Part shown: positions 41,895 through 51,100 of the stretch, one piece after another
Position numbering within the stretch: position 1 is the stretch's first letter
Layout: the number at the start of each line of letters is the position of its first letter
Virus record (IMG/VR): IMGVR_UViG_3300048029_000117
Location: 1 to 53,228 of that record
Source: a virus
Strand: one strand, 5' to 3'
Length of the DNA: 53,228 bases
Made by a program: the position numbers and the translations under genes
Notes under the pieces: generated by a model
Database searches by the model: none
What the model saw: the letters and a program-made list of their open reading frames with translations, nothing else
Told to the model about the DNA's origin: nothing

Positions 41895-43277
41895 ATGGGC
41901 GATGTATCACTAAAACTAGAAGGAACAAATGGTGACTTAAAACAAGTCACTACTACCGAAGAACAATACTTTGCCTATCAAGCAGGTCTACAATTAAGTA
42001 CTGCCGCAGACACAGACCCTGGGTGTTTAAAAACTGCAAGTTCTGGTAGTCCAGCAACAGTCGGTACTTTTACTGATACTCGATTCAATGAAGCAATTGG
42101 GTCACACGGAACTTTAACAACTTCATCAACTGCAACAACTCTTTATCAATCAGAAGGTACTGCCGCAGAAGATGGTGGTGACTTTAGATATCCTATTGAG
42201 TTTGTCAGTAATAGTGGTGCAGAACTTCACGAAATGACAGATGCAGAAGTTTCTGCTTTAGTTGATAGATTAAATTTAGTAATATTTGCAAACGATTATC
42301 CCGGTACGTACAAACTTGCCACGTCTGCACCGAGTGGCGATTATACAGAAAAGATTGCAGGACTATTTACAGATACTAAAGTAAATTCAAGTGGTAATGC
42401 AGAAACAGTAAATACATACAATCTTTATCGTAGAACTGCAATGACGGCACCAACTGCTATCAGACCTGTAGCATTAAAAAGAAGTAGTGGTGGTTCAGGA
42501 ACATTTCAAGGTATTCAAGAAATGTCAGATGCAGAAATCAAATACACGTTTGGACAAAGAGCAAAAACAAGAATCATGAATGGTAGTCTTGGTGTAGGGA
42601 CATACTTAATCAAAAGTGCTACTCAAGGTGCGCCGACTGATACTGGCACATGGGTTGCAAAAGGTGCCGCAGTTGATACTAAAAACACTACAACAAATAC
42701 AGATTATACACAAGATTTTGTTGGTGACTTTGGTGGTAATTTTACTCAAGACTTTGTTGGTAATTTTACTGGTAACTTTGAAACAACATTTACTGGTGAC
42801 TTTACTAATACATTTACACGTAACTCAACTCAAAACTTCACACGTAACTCAACTACAACATTTACTGGTGATTTTACAGGTAATTTTGCATCAACGTTTA
42901 CTGGTGATTTTACAGGTGATTTTCTTGGTAGAAATCCTAGTTTAGAAACAGGAGCATTTGATATTAATGCAAATTATAATTCTTTGAATTATACACGTAA
43001 CTCAACAACTAATTTTGTGGGTGATTTTACACGTAACTCGACAACTAACTTTGTAGGTGATTTTACAGGAGATTTTGTGGGTGATTTTACAGGTAACTTT
43101 GCAAATAACTTTACACAAGACTTTGTTGGTACATTTACACAAGATTTTACACAAACATTTACTGGTGATTTTTCAACAAATTTTACAACAACGTTTACTG
43201 GTAATTTTCTTGGTGCATTAATTAACAATGCGACAGAAACTATTGAAACATATACACTATATGTAAGAACTGCTTGA
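41895..43277 (+). CDS. Tail fibre-like protein with period-4 repeat region
   Basis: 460 residues. The N-terminal 260 residues hold two similar blocks with small fold-like features (LHEMTDAEVSALVDRLNL against IQEMSDAEIKYTFGQRAK, each preceded by a Tyr-Asn-Leu-Tyr-x-Arg-Thr-Ala or Tyr-Pro segment). The rest is a run of tetrapeptides of the form Phe-[Thr/Val]-[Gly/Gln/Arg]-[Asp/Asn]. The protein ends IETYTLYVRTA, echoing an internal TYNLYRRTA. Likely a fibre with a repeat-built shaft. An early-type promoter for the next gene overlaps its stop. Confidence 0.6.
   Translation: MGDVSLKLEGTNGDLKQVTTTEEQYFAYQAGLQLSTAADTDPGCLKTASSGSPATVGTFTDTRFNEAIGSHGTLTTSSTATTLYQSEGTAAEDGGDFRYPIEFVSNSGAELHEMTDAEVSALVDRLNLVIFANDYPGTYKLATSAPSGDYTEKIAGLFTDTKVNSSGNAETVNTYNLYRRTAMTAPTAIRPVALKRSSGGSGTFQGIQEMSDAEIKYTFGQRAKTRIMNGSLGVGTYLIKSATQGAPTDTGTWVAKGAAVDTKNTTTNTDYTQDFVGDFGGNFTQDFVGNFTGNFETTFTGDFTNTFTRNSTQNFTRNSTTTFTGDFTGNFASTFTGDFTGDFLGRNPSLETGAFDINANYNSLNYTRNSTTNFVGDFTRNSTTNFVGDFTGDFVGDFTGNFANNFTQDFVGTFTQDFTQTFTGDFSTNFTTTFTGNFLGALINNATETIETYTLYVRTA
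42702..43215 (+). repeat. 12-bp (4-residue) tandem repeat region in fibre gene
   Basis: Degenerate 12-base units encoding F-[TV]-[GQR]-[DN] (for example TTTACTGGTGAT), in two arrays (about 42702-42930 and 42985-43215) separated by a short unique segment. The phase of four is kept even where Phe is replaced by Ser (FTRN-STQN-FTRN-STTT). Seen directly. Confidence 0.85.
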
Positions 43278-43302
43278 CATTTTTAAGTAAATGATATATA
43301 AT
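43274..43302 (+). promoter_or_regulatory. Sigma70-type promoter for the GT/2OG cassette
   Basis: TTGACA (43274-43279), 17-base spacer, TATAAT (43297-43302). The TGA stop of the fibre gene is inside the -35 box. Unlike the flanking genes, this cassette should be transcribed early. Confidence 0.85.
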
Positions 43303-43322
43303 AGTGAGAAGGAGAATAAATA

Positions 43323-43766
43323 ATGGCAGATGTTAAAAGAACTTGGATAAAAGATGCTTTTTGGGAAACACCGAGTAAAGAGTTATTGAATTGTATATCT
43401 GAACACAAAGAAGGTTTTAAAGATGTTCGTCAAGTTCACAAGTTAAAACGTGGTGACCCTTTGTTTGATGAATGTGTAGAAGAGTTAACAAAAGAATTTA
43501 TTGATAAAAATACAGATGAAAGAGTCAATAGAAAATTTAAAGAACAAGAACAACAAAGACAACTTGAAATAAACAAAAGAAAAGCAGAAAGATTAGAGCA
43601 ACTTTTTAATTATAAACTTGAAACTTTTGAAGTAGAAGACATAAAAGAATCAAAAAATAGAATTCTTAAAAGTAGGTTAAGACGAGCAAAATCTATTCCA
43701 GAAGTTAACTTGTATGCAATTATGATAATACAAGATAAGTTAGAGAATGATAAAGAAACCGAGTAA
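43323..43766 (+). CDS. Charged helical protein of unknown function (147 aa)
   Basis: 147 residues with AAGGAG upstream. N-terminal WIKDAFWETPSKELL, then a long Glu/Lys/Gln/Arg helix (about residues 60-105), suggesting a coiled coil. No domain recognised. It overlaps the next gene by 20 bases. Confidence 0.6.
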   Translation: MADVKRTWIKDAFWETPSKELLNCISEHKEGFKDVRQVHKLKRGDPLFDECVEELTKEFIDKNTDERVNRKFKEQEQQRQLEINKRKAERLEQLFNYKLETFEVEDIKESKNRILKSRLRRAKSIPEVNLYAIMIIQDKLENDKETE

Positions 43767-44481
43767 AGGATACTTAGTAGTAGCATCAAGAAAACCTAAT
43801 TTTTATTCACTAGCAATCAATTGCATCGAATCAATCAAAGATTACTATCCTGATGCAAAGTGTTGCTTAGTTACAGAAGAAAAATTTCTAGATGGACGTG
43901 AAGATATTGCAGATGATTTAATTTTCTGCGATGACCATTATCGTGCCAAACTATGGGGCATGGCAAACTCTCCTTACGACATTACAATGTATATTGATGC
44001 AGATAGTGAAATAGAACACGAAGATATTGCAACTGTATTTGATGAACTTAATAATAATGATATGATGTTTCATAAACTAGATGAAAAATACAAAAAAGTT
44101 TATGCAATTACTTCTTTTACATACGAAAATGTAAGAGAATATTATACTTATTGTGGTGGTGTTTGTCTTTATGATATGAGAAATCCACTTGTTAAAGATT
44201 TTATGAATGATTGGAATGACTTGTTTCGAAAACAATATTCTAAAGAATTAATTTTACCTATGGATCCATGGCAAGAGTTATGGGATTTTGACCAAACTAC
44301 ATTATGGTATTTGTTGAATAAAGTTGATAAATACAAAAACATAAAAGTTGATAGTTTTAAAGATAATTTACGTTGGAATTATTTTCCACATTATGAAAGA
44401 TATTTTAATGCTTTTCCAAAAGACCCTGTTGTGATAAGACATTATTCTTCATATGCACAAAAAGATAAATCATATGCTTGA
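43747..44481 (+). CDS. GT-A type glycosyltransferase-like protein
   Basis: 244 residues. N-terminal strand GYLVVASRKPNFYSLAINCI, then ITMYIDADSEIEHED with the DxD metal site (Asp-Ala-Asp) and a later YCGGVCLYDM strand and FDQTTLWYLLN, the order found in nucleotide-sugar transferases of the GT8-related type. A late IRHYSSY motif stands where such enzymes hold the donor phosphate. Acceptor unknown. Overlaps the 2OG oxygenase start, so the two probably act together. Confidence 0.6.
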   Translation: MIKKPSKGYLVVASRKPNFYSLAINCIESIKDYYPDAKCCLVTEEKFLDGREDIADDLIFCDDHYRAKLWGMANSPYDITMYIDADSEIEHEDIATVFDELNNNDMMFHKLDEKYKKVYAITSFTYENVREYYTYCGGVCLYDMRNPLVKDFMNDWNDLFRKQYSKELILPMDPWQELWDFDQTTLWYLLNKVDKYKNIKVDSFKDNLRWNYFPHYERYFNAFPKDPVVIRHYSSYAQKDKSYA

Positions 44482-45121
44482 TATACCTATAAACAACACA
44501 GATGTTTTAAATTCATTAAATAATTTTTTGTGGTTTTATGAGAATAGAAACAACAAAGATTGGAAAGTGGGTGGCAGAAGTAAGCATAGAAATCATTTTG
44601 TTGGAGATTCACATAAAAACACTATTATCAACATGGGTAGAAATCATGATGGATATCCAGAAAGTGGATATTACTACAATTTTAAAGCAGATGGCAATCG
44701 TGGTAAAGATTTACCAAAAGAGATAATACAACAGTATAACATAGTTAATACAGAATTGCAAGAAAAATTGTGTACTAAACATAATGCTTTATGTGTTATG
44801 TACCCACCTGGTGGATTTATAAGTTGGCATAACAATGCAAATGCAAGTGCATATAATTTGATTTTCACTTGGTCTGAAACTGGTAATGGATATTTTAAAT
44901 ATATTGACGGTGAAACAAAAGAAGAGATTGTTATTAAAGATAAACCTGGTTGGCAATGTAAAGCAAGTTATTTTGGAGCATACATAGAACCAGCATATAA
45001 ATTAGTCTATCATACTGCATCTACTGACTGCTGGCGCATAACAGTATCTTATGTCTTTAATAGAGAAGAAATGTCTCTTGGTTTACAAGAAGATGTAATC
45101 GAAGAAATAAAATCTAAATAA
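44474..45121 (+). CDS. 2OG-Fe(II) oxygenase-like protein with HxN in place of HxD
   Basis: 215 residues from the ATG at 44474 (an ATG at 44453 is less likely because it deepens the overlap with the upstream gene). The fold is shown by PPGGFISWHNNANA (His119), FTWSETGNGYFKY, GWQCKASYFG and a distal VYHTAST (His180) with WRITVSYVF (Arg188). The iron-binding Asp is replaced by Asn121. This may weaken iron binding or mark a subfamily. Possible substrate: a sugar or protein handled by the adjoining glycosyltransferase. Confidence 0.65.
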   Translation: MLDIPINNTDVLNSLNNFLWFYENRNNKDWKVGGRSKHRNHFVGDSHKNTIINMGRNHDGYPESGYYYNFKADGNRGKDLPKEIIQQYNIVNTELQEKLCTKHNALCVMYPPGGFISWHNNANASAYNLIFTWSETGNGYFKYIDGETKEEIVIKDKPGWQCKASYFGAYIEPAYKLVYHTASTDCWRITVSYVFNREEMSLGLQEDVIEEIKSK

Positions 45122-45145
45122 ATACTTGTCTTAAATCTTAATTCA

Positions 45146-45153
45146 TATAAATA
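45146..45153 (+). promoter_or_regulatory. T4-type late promoter
   Basis: TATAAATA, 38 bases before the ATG at 45192; restarts late transcription after the early cassette. Confidence 0.7.
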
Positions 45154-45191
45154 AAGCATATACAATAGACTTTACTTATATGGATTAATTC

Positions 45192-45566
45192 ATGGCGCAC
45201 ACACAAAATTACGAAGACATAGTTATACCACAAGGGACAGACACCGCAATAGAACTACATTTAGTTAAAGAATCTGACGGAACTGCATTTGATTTAACAA
45301 ACTATTCTGCAGAAGCAAAGATGAAACGTAGACATGGTGATAGTGCCAATGACCCAAATACTGTAACATTCAATGCAATCATACCAACACCTGCATCGTC
45401 AGGTATTGTCACATTAAGTCTCTCTAGCGATTCATCGCAGGGTTTAAACACTCGAGGACGTTATGTATGGGATTGTGAAGTGTCTTTTGTAGATTCAGAT
45501 GGTAAAACAATAGTACAAAGAGTCGCAGAAGGACAAGCAGAAATAAGTCCGTCTGTAACATATTAG
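45192..45566 (+). CDS. Small beta-sandwich fibre-associated protein (124 aa)
   Basis: 124 residues. Opens IVIPQGTDTAIELHLVKESDGTAFDLTNYSAEAKMKRR, then a middle strand set and ends IVQRVAEGQAEISPSVTY. This is the layout of the small Ig/BppU-like proteins that accompany fibres in many phages (ordered strands D-L-T-x-Y, then RYVWDCEV). Weak ribosome site; led by a late promoter. Directly upstream of the giant fibre. Confidence 0.6.
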   Translation: MAHTQNYEDIVIPQGTDTAIELHLVKESDGTAFDLTNYSAEAKMKRRHGDSANDPNTVTFNAIIPTPASSGIVTLSLSSDSSQGLNTRGRYVWDCEVSFVDSDGKTIVQRVAEGQAEISPSVTY

Positions 45567-45574
45567 GATTTTAA

Positions 45575-48500
45575 ATGGCAGTAAATAAGATTACGTTAAA
45601 AAAAGTAGTAGTCGGTACTCCGATAAAAACTGTAACTGCTGGTAGTTTTGGTATTAATAACTTGGGTGGTGTTACAACTACAGGACAAGCATCGGGTACC
45701 ATACTAGCATTTAATCTTTCATCTGGTAATTACGAAGTTGCTCAGTTTACGGGCGACAGTAATATGTTTGTCACTTACGATAGTAGTGGTTCTCCAGATT
45801 CATTTAAAATTAATTTTACAAACGATTCTATCTCTGGTAATTTAGTACCAAGATTAGATTCTGCTCAAGATTTAGGGTCTGCTACAAAGAAATGGAAAGA
45901 CTTATTTTTAAGTGGCGGAACAATCAATATCGGTTCTCTTAAAGTTAAAGATGAAAATGGAAACTTTGTTGTTAGAGATAGTGATGGTGGAACAGTATTA
46001 ACTAATCCAAAATTTATCACAGTAAATGGTGATACAGATATTCTTGCATACGATAGTAATACTTCAACTTTTACTTTTAATGATTCAGACATAGCAAGAA
46101 CAGACGAAAATGAAACATTTCATAAAAACGTTATAATTGCTGGTGATTTAACTGTTCAAGGTACAACAACGACTGTTAACACAGAAGAAATTAATCTAGC
46201 AGATAATATAATTCGAATTAACTCTAATGCTACAGGTGTTCCAACAGAAACTGGTGGTATTGCAATTGAACGTGGTGACTCTGATAATAAACTATTTGTC
46301 TGGGACGAAACAAATGATAGATGGACAATTGTTTCAGAAACATTTTATACACTTGGTTTAATTCGTGGTGGTCAACTAGTTGGTGATTCAGGTACAATTA
46401 CTAGTTTAGCATCAACAACACATACTGCTAATACAATTACTGCAAATAATACAACATCTGTAAACGTTACAAGTACAAACTTAATTACTGGTGCTAATGC
46501 AAACATAGATTCTGCAACAATAGGTAATCTATCGATTACCAATATGTTAGCATCATCTGGTGATAGTGCCACATTTACGAACATAGCAAACACTCAGTTT
46601 ACTGGTAGTCAAGCAACAATTGATTCTGCTACTATTACCAACTTAAATGCAGACAGTTCAGATATTAGGCAGTTGTCAACTGAATTTATTAATTTTGATT
46701 CGGCATTCGGTGATAGTGCAACAATCACAAATCTAGCAAACACACAATTAACTGCAAGTCAAATAACTGTAGACTCTGCTACCATTAATACTTTAAACGT
46801 AGATAGTTCAGACGTTAGACAGATAAGTACAGAATTCATAAACTTTGACTCGGCATTTGGTGATTCTGCGACCATAACGAATATAGCAACTACACAGTTA
46901 ACTGTTGCAAATGCAAACATAGACTCTGCTCATGTTACAAATTTATCTGCCGCTAATTTTTCAATGTCTTCTGGTGACTCGGCAACTATAACGAACATTG
47001 CTAATACACAGTTAACAGGAAGTCAAGCAACTTTAGATAGTGCAACTATTACAAAATTAAACGTAGATAGTGCAGACATAGACCATTTCTCTACTGAGAA
47101 TATAAACTTTGATAGTGCAACTGGTGACTCTGCGACTATAACAAACATAGCAAGTACAAACGTAAATGTTGACCAGTTATTTACAGATTCGGCAACAATT
47201 ACAAACATAGCAAATTCTGTTCTTACTGCAAAAGCAATTACAAATACAAGTCAAGTTGGAGATAGTGCAACTATTACAAACATTGCAAACTCAGTTTTAA
47301 CTGCGAAGGCAATTACAGGTACAAGTGCAAATATAGATTCTGCAACGATAGGTAATTTAGCAACAACACAAATAACTTTATCGCAAGTTACGGCAGATAG
47401 TGCCACAATTAATACAATTAATGCAGATAGTTCTGACATACGACAATTTAGTACAGAATTTATAAATGCAGATAGTGCCTTCATTGATTCTGCAACGATT
47501 GGTGGCATTGCTTTAGGTAATAATGATTTAGTTACAACAGGTAAACTTTACTATGCTAACGTCTTTGGTTCAGAAGGAGATTTACCAGATGCAAATTCGC
47601 ATCATGGAATGTTTGCTCACGTACATGGAACAGGTAAAGGTTACTTTGCTCATGCTGGTGCATGGCATCAATTATTAGATAAGTCTAGTGCGAATGATTC
47701 TGCAACAATTACAAATTTAGCAAGTACTCAATTAACTGTTGATAATGCAACTTTTGATAGTTCTGCTCACAATACAATACATGCAAGTGCAGTAACAATT
47801 GATTCTGCAACAATTATAAATTTAGCAAATACACAGTTTACATCTTCACAGATTACATCTGATAGTGCAACGATTAATACTTTAAATGCAGACAGTTCTG
47901 ATATCAGACAATTTTCAACTGAGTTTATTAACTTTGATTCTGCTTTTGGTGATAGTGCGACAATAACAAATATTGCAAACTCTGTATTAACTGCTAAAGT
48001 AATTACAGGTGATTCCGCAACTGTTACAAATATAGCGAGTAGTCAATTAACAATTGACAATGCTTCATTTGATTCTGCGGCCGCTAACGTGCTTCATGCT
48101 GGCGACTTAACTGCAGATTCGGCAACACTTAAAAATGTAGCAGTCACAACTCAATTGACTGGTAAAGATGCTACTTTTGATTCTGCCGCAACAAATAAAT
48201 TACACTCAGGTACAATTACAAGTGACTCTGCTACAGTAACAAATATAGCATCGACTAGTATCAATACCGATAATTTATTTGTAGATTCTGCGACAGTTAC
48301 AAATTTAGCGAATACACAACTTACTGCGAGTCAGGCAACAATAGATTCTGCAGATATAGGTAACTTAAGAACTACAGGTGTATTACAAGCAGATTCAGTA
48401 AATGCAACTCAACTAGAATTATTAACAGGTGTTACAAACGTACCTGCACATAAAGAAGGTAGACTTTTCTACGATGATAGTAATAAAACGATAGGTTTCT

Positions 48501-51085
48501 ATAGTGACGTTAGTGGTTTAGTTCACGAAGTAGGTATTGAAGAACATCAAAGAGTTTATAACAATAGTGGTGCAACAATCACAAAAGGTAAACCAGTATA
48601 CTTCTCTGGTAACTACACGGGCGGTGCAGTAGATGTACCAACAGTAGCACTTGCAGATGCAACTGATACTGCAAAATACAATGCACAAGGTTTAACTGCA
48701 GTAGCAATACCAAATAATTCGTATGGATATATTCAGACTTCTGGTCAGTTATCAGGACTAGATACTTCTGGTTTAACTGCAGGTCAAAAAGTCTTTGTTG
48801 GTCTAGGTTCTGGTTTATTATCAAATTCTACACCACTATATCCAAACTATCCAATATGTTTAGGTTGGTGTGTAAGTTCGAATGCTTCAACGGGTGTAAT
48901 TTTACTTAACAGACAAGCACACACAATTGACTCATTAAGAGTTGTGACTTCGGGTCACATAGGAAGTAATTTACAGATTGACGGAAACTTAACAGTTCTA
49001 GGGTCAACAACCTCTGTATCGTCTGCAGACTTAACTGCTGGTACACCAATGTTCAGATTGAATGAAGGTAATGCAATCGGTGAGGCAGGAACAACTTTTT
49101 CGGGTACAGGATTAGATGATGCCTTCTATTCAGGATTCTTTACTGGTACTGCGAATCAAAACTATTATGTTAGAATTGATGGTGTTGGTACAGGTGCAGG
49201 TGGCGTAGATACATTTGAAGTAGCATTTGCCGCAGATAGTACATTCTCTTCACCAGTATTAACTAAGCAACCAATTACTGGTTCTGCTCAGATGATTCAT
49301 TCAACTGATAACATTTCAATCAACTTTGCATCAACTACGGGTCACGATTCGGGCGCAAGATGGGCAGGTACTGCTGGACCAATTAATGTCGATACTGGTT
49401 TCTTCTCAAACAGAAACACTGGTTCTTCAGGTGTAGGATTTACTTATGTTGGTATTTACTATGATGTTTCAGATGATAAATGGAAACTAATAGATGAATA
49501 CGATTCAAACCCAAGTGGTAGTATTAATGAAGCAGATGCTTCTTACAGTTTAGGTACATTAAAACTTGATACTCTAGAAGGTAATGTTACAGGTAATGTA
49601 ACTGGTAATGTATCAGGAACTGCCGCTACTGTTACAGGTGCCGCACAGTCTAATATTACAAGTGTTGGTACTCTTACTGGGTTAACAGTTGGTGGTGATT
49701 TAACTCTTGACTCTGCGGGTGCAGTAGTTTACGATAAGTCTGAAAAAGCATTAACATTCGGTGATAAGCATTTTATAAAATTTGGAACTGGTGGTGATGC
49801 AAACATAAGACATGACGGAAACAATACTAAATTTACACATACGGGTACGGGTGGATTATATATTGGTGCAGATACTTTTGCACTTCAAAATGGAACACAC
49901 GATGAAAACTATATTGTCATGGGAGACAATAGTTCGGTAGAATTATATGAAGATAATGTTAAAAGGTTAGAAACAACCACAACTGGTGTCTCTGTCACTG
50001 GACTTATGGCAAGTACGACTGCGACTGCAGACTCGGCCACAATAGGTAATCTTGCTTCTAGTTCAATAAACACAAATGCATTACAAGTAGATGATATCAC
50101 GATAGATGGCACAGAAATAGATTTATCTAGTGGTGACTTAACATTAGATGTTGCAGGAGATATTATCCTTGATGCTGATGGTGGAGATATAAGATTTAAA
50201 GATGGTGGTACAGAAATTGGTGTTATAGAAAATTCTAGTTCTGATTTACAAATAAAATCTGCTGTACAAGATAAGGACATAATATTTAGAGGTAATGATG
50301 GTGGTTCTGGGATTAATGCACTTACTCTTGATATGTCTGCAGGTGGTGCGGCAATATTCAGCGACCAAATAACTCTTGGTGGTAATTTAATCCATGCAGG
50401 AAACCTTACTGTAGATGTAGGTGGTGATATAACACTTGATGCAGATGGTGGAGATATTAAATTAAGCAATGGTGGTACTCAGTTTGCAAACTTTGGCGAC
50501 GCCACCGGTGCTGTACATATAGATGCTGTAATTTCAGATGATGATATTAAATTTAGAGGTGTTAGTGATGGCACTACATTTACTGCATTGACATTAGATA
50601 TGTCTGATAGAGGTAATGCAACCTTTGGTGCTGGTGCTACCTTTAATAGAAGAACTGAAATATCAACTGATTCTGATTATCAACTTAGAATTGACAATGG
50701 TAGTAATATTTGGTATAATCGAGTTCAAGGTGATGGTACTTTTGCTTTACACTTAAATGGTACTGGAAATATTCTCCATGCAACTTCAACTGGTATAGGT
50801 GTCACGGGTAATGCAGATATATCTGGTACATTATCAGTTGGTAATTTAAATGTAGACTCTGCAGACATAATTAAGATTGCAAGAGATAATTTATCTACTG
50901 GTCAAGCAGGATTAACTTACGATAGTTCTGGTGGTCAGTTTGGACTAAATGCAAATCATGTAATGGCACTAATACAAACAGTTGACTCAAATGGTAGTGG
51001 TCTAAATGCCGCAACGTTAGATGGCCAAGAAGGTACACACTACAGAATTAACGTATACAATAACTCAGGAACTCTATTGAATTAA
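45575..51085 (+). CDS. Giant repeat-rich tail fibre protein (1,836 aa)
   Basis: 1,836 residues. N-terminal 300 residues resemble fibre attachment regions (SAQDLGSATKKWKDLFLSGG; DRWTIVSETFYTLGL). Residues about 300-930 are built from many copies of DSATITN[LI]A-type units with longer blocks such as SSDIRQ-STEFINFDSAFGD. A compact domain follows (HQRVYNNSGATITKGKPVYFSG to GVILLNRQAH), then further beta units (DITLDADGGDI and DIILDADGGDI repeats). Probably the long distal fibre that finds the host. No stop or frameshift over 5.5 kb. Confidence 0.75.
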   Translation: MAVNKITLKKVVVGTPIKTVTAGSFGINNLGGVTTTGQASGTILAFNLSSGNYEVAQFTGDSNMFVTYDSSGSPDSFKINFTNDSISGNLVPRLDSAQDLGSATKKWKDLFLSGGTINIGSLKVKDENGNFVVRDSDGGTVLTNPKFITVNGDTDILAYDSNTSTFTFNDSDIARTDENETFHKNVIIAGDLTVQGTTTTVNTEEINLADNIIRINSNATGVPTETGGIAIERGDSDNKLFVWDETNDRWTIVSETFYTLGLIRGGQLVGDSGTITSLASTTHTANTITANNTTSVNVTSTNLITGANANIDSATIGNLSITNMLASSGDSATFTNIANTQFTGSQATIDSATITNLNADSSDIRQLSTEFINFDSAFGDSATITNLANTQLTASQITVDSATINTLNVDSSDVRQISTEFINFDSAFGDSATITNIATTQLTVANANIDSAHVTNLSAANFSMSSGDSATITNIANTQLTGSQATLDSATITKLNVDSADIDHFSTENINFDSATGDSATITNIASTNVNVDQLFTDSATITNIANSVLTAKAITNTSQVGDSATITNIANSVLTAKAITGTSANIDSATIGNLATTQITLSQVTADSATINTINADSSDIRQFSTEFINADSAFIDSATIGGIALGNNDLVTTGKLYYANVFGSEGDLPDANSHHGMFAHVHGTGKGYFAHAGAWHQLLDKSSANDSATITNLASTQLTVDNATFDSSAHNTIHASAVTIDSATIINLANTQFTSSQITSDSATINTLNADSSDIRQFSTEFINFDSAFGDSATITNIANSVLTAKVITGDSATVTNIASSQLTIDNASFDSAAANVLHAGDLTADSATLKNVAVTTQLTGKDATFDSAATNKLHSGTITSDSATVTNIASTSINTDNLFVDSATVTNLANTQLTASQATIDSADIGNLRTTGVLQADSVNATQLELLTGVTNVPAHKEGRLFYDDSNKTIGFYSDVSGLVHEVGIEEHQRVYNNSGATITKGKPVYFSGNYTGGAVDVPTVALADATDTAKYNAQGLTAVAIPNNSYGYIQTSGQLSGLDTSGLTAGQKVFVGLGSGLLSNSTPLYPNYPICLGWCVSSNASTGVILLNRQAHTIDSLRVVTSGHIGSNLQIDGNLTVLGSTTSVSSADLTAGTPMFRLNEGNAIGEAGTTFSGTGLDDAFYSGFFTGTANQNYYVRIDGVGTGAGGVDTFEVAFAADSTFSSPVLTKQPITGSAQMIHSTDNISINFASTTGHDSGARWAGTAGPINVDTGFFSNRNTGSSGVGFTYVGIYYDVSDDKWKLIDEYDSNPSGSINEADASYSLGTLKLDTLEGNVTGNVTGNVSGTAATVTGAAQSNITSVGTLTGLTVGGDLTLDSAGAVVYDKSEKALTFGDKHFIKFGTGGDANIRHDGNNTKFTHTGTGGLYIGADTFALQNGTHDENYIVMGDNSSVELYEDNVKRLETTTTGVSVTGLMASTTATADSATIGNLASSSINTNALQVDDITIDGTEIDLSSGDLTLDVAGDIILDADGGDIRFKDGGTEIGVIENSSSDLQIKSAVQDKDIIFRGNDGGSGINALTLDMSAGGAAIFSDQITLGGNLIHAGNLTVDVGGDITLDADGGDIKLSNGGTQFANFGDATGAVHIDAVISDDDIKFRGVSDGTTFTALTLDMSDRGNATFGAGATFNRRTEISTDSDYQLRIDNGSNIWYNRVQGDGTFALHLNGTGNILHATSTGIGVTGNADISGTLSVGNLNVDSADIIKIARDNLSTGQAGLTYDSSGGQFGLNANHVMALIQTVDSNGSGLNAATLDGQEGTHYRINVYNNSGTLLN
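46500..48370 (+). repeat. DSATI-repeat region of the giant fibre gene
   Basis: Degenerate coding repeats with the core GATTCTGCAACAATTACAAA-like unit (Asp-Ser-Ala-Thr-Ile-Thr-Asn), nested in about 50-residue super-units that carry SSDIRQ-STEFINFDSAFGD. One unrelated insert of about 50 residues with several His interrupts it near 47570-47690. Confidence 0.8.
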
Positions 51086-51087
51086 TA

Positions 51088-51095
51088 GATAAATA
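51088..51095 (+). promoter_or_regulatory. Late promoter (GATAAATA), leaderless arrangement (gp13)
   Basis: GATAAATAGTAATATG: one mismatch from consensus; gp13 ATG starts five bases after the core. Confidence 0.6.
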
Positions 51096-51100
51096 GTAAT

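Noticed and set aside
42700-43215. Regularly spaced repeats that could suggest a CRISPR array
   Set aside because: The 12-bp units are in frame, have no unique spacers and encode a tetrapeptide repeat.
46500-48370. Repeat block that could suggest mobile element or assembly artefact
   Set aside because: Units are diverged at the DNA level, stay in frame for over 1.8 kb and match fibre shaft design.
49909-50469. Antisense open frame (186 codons) in the giant fibre gene
   Set aside because: Shadow of repeated Asp/Gly/Leu codons; no promoter or ribosome site.
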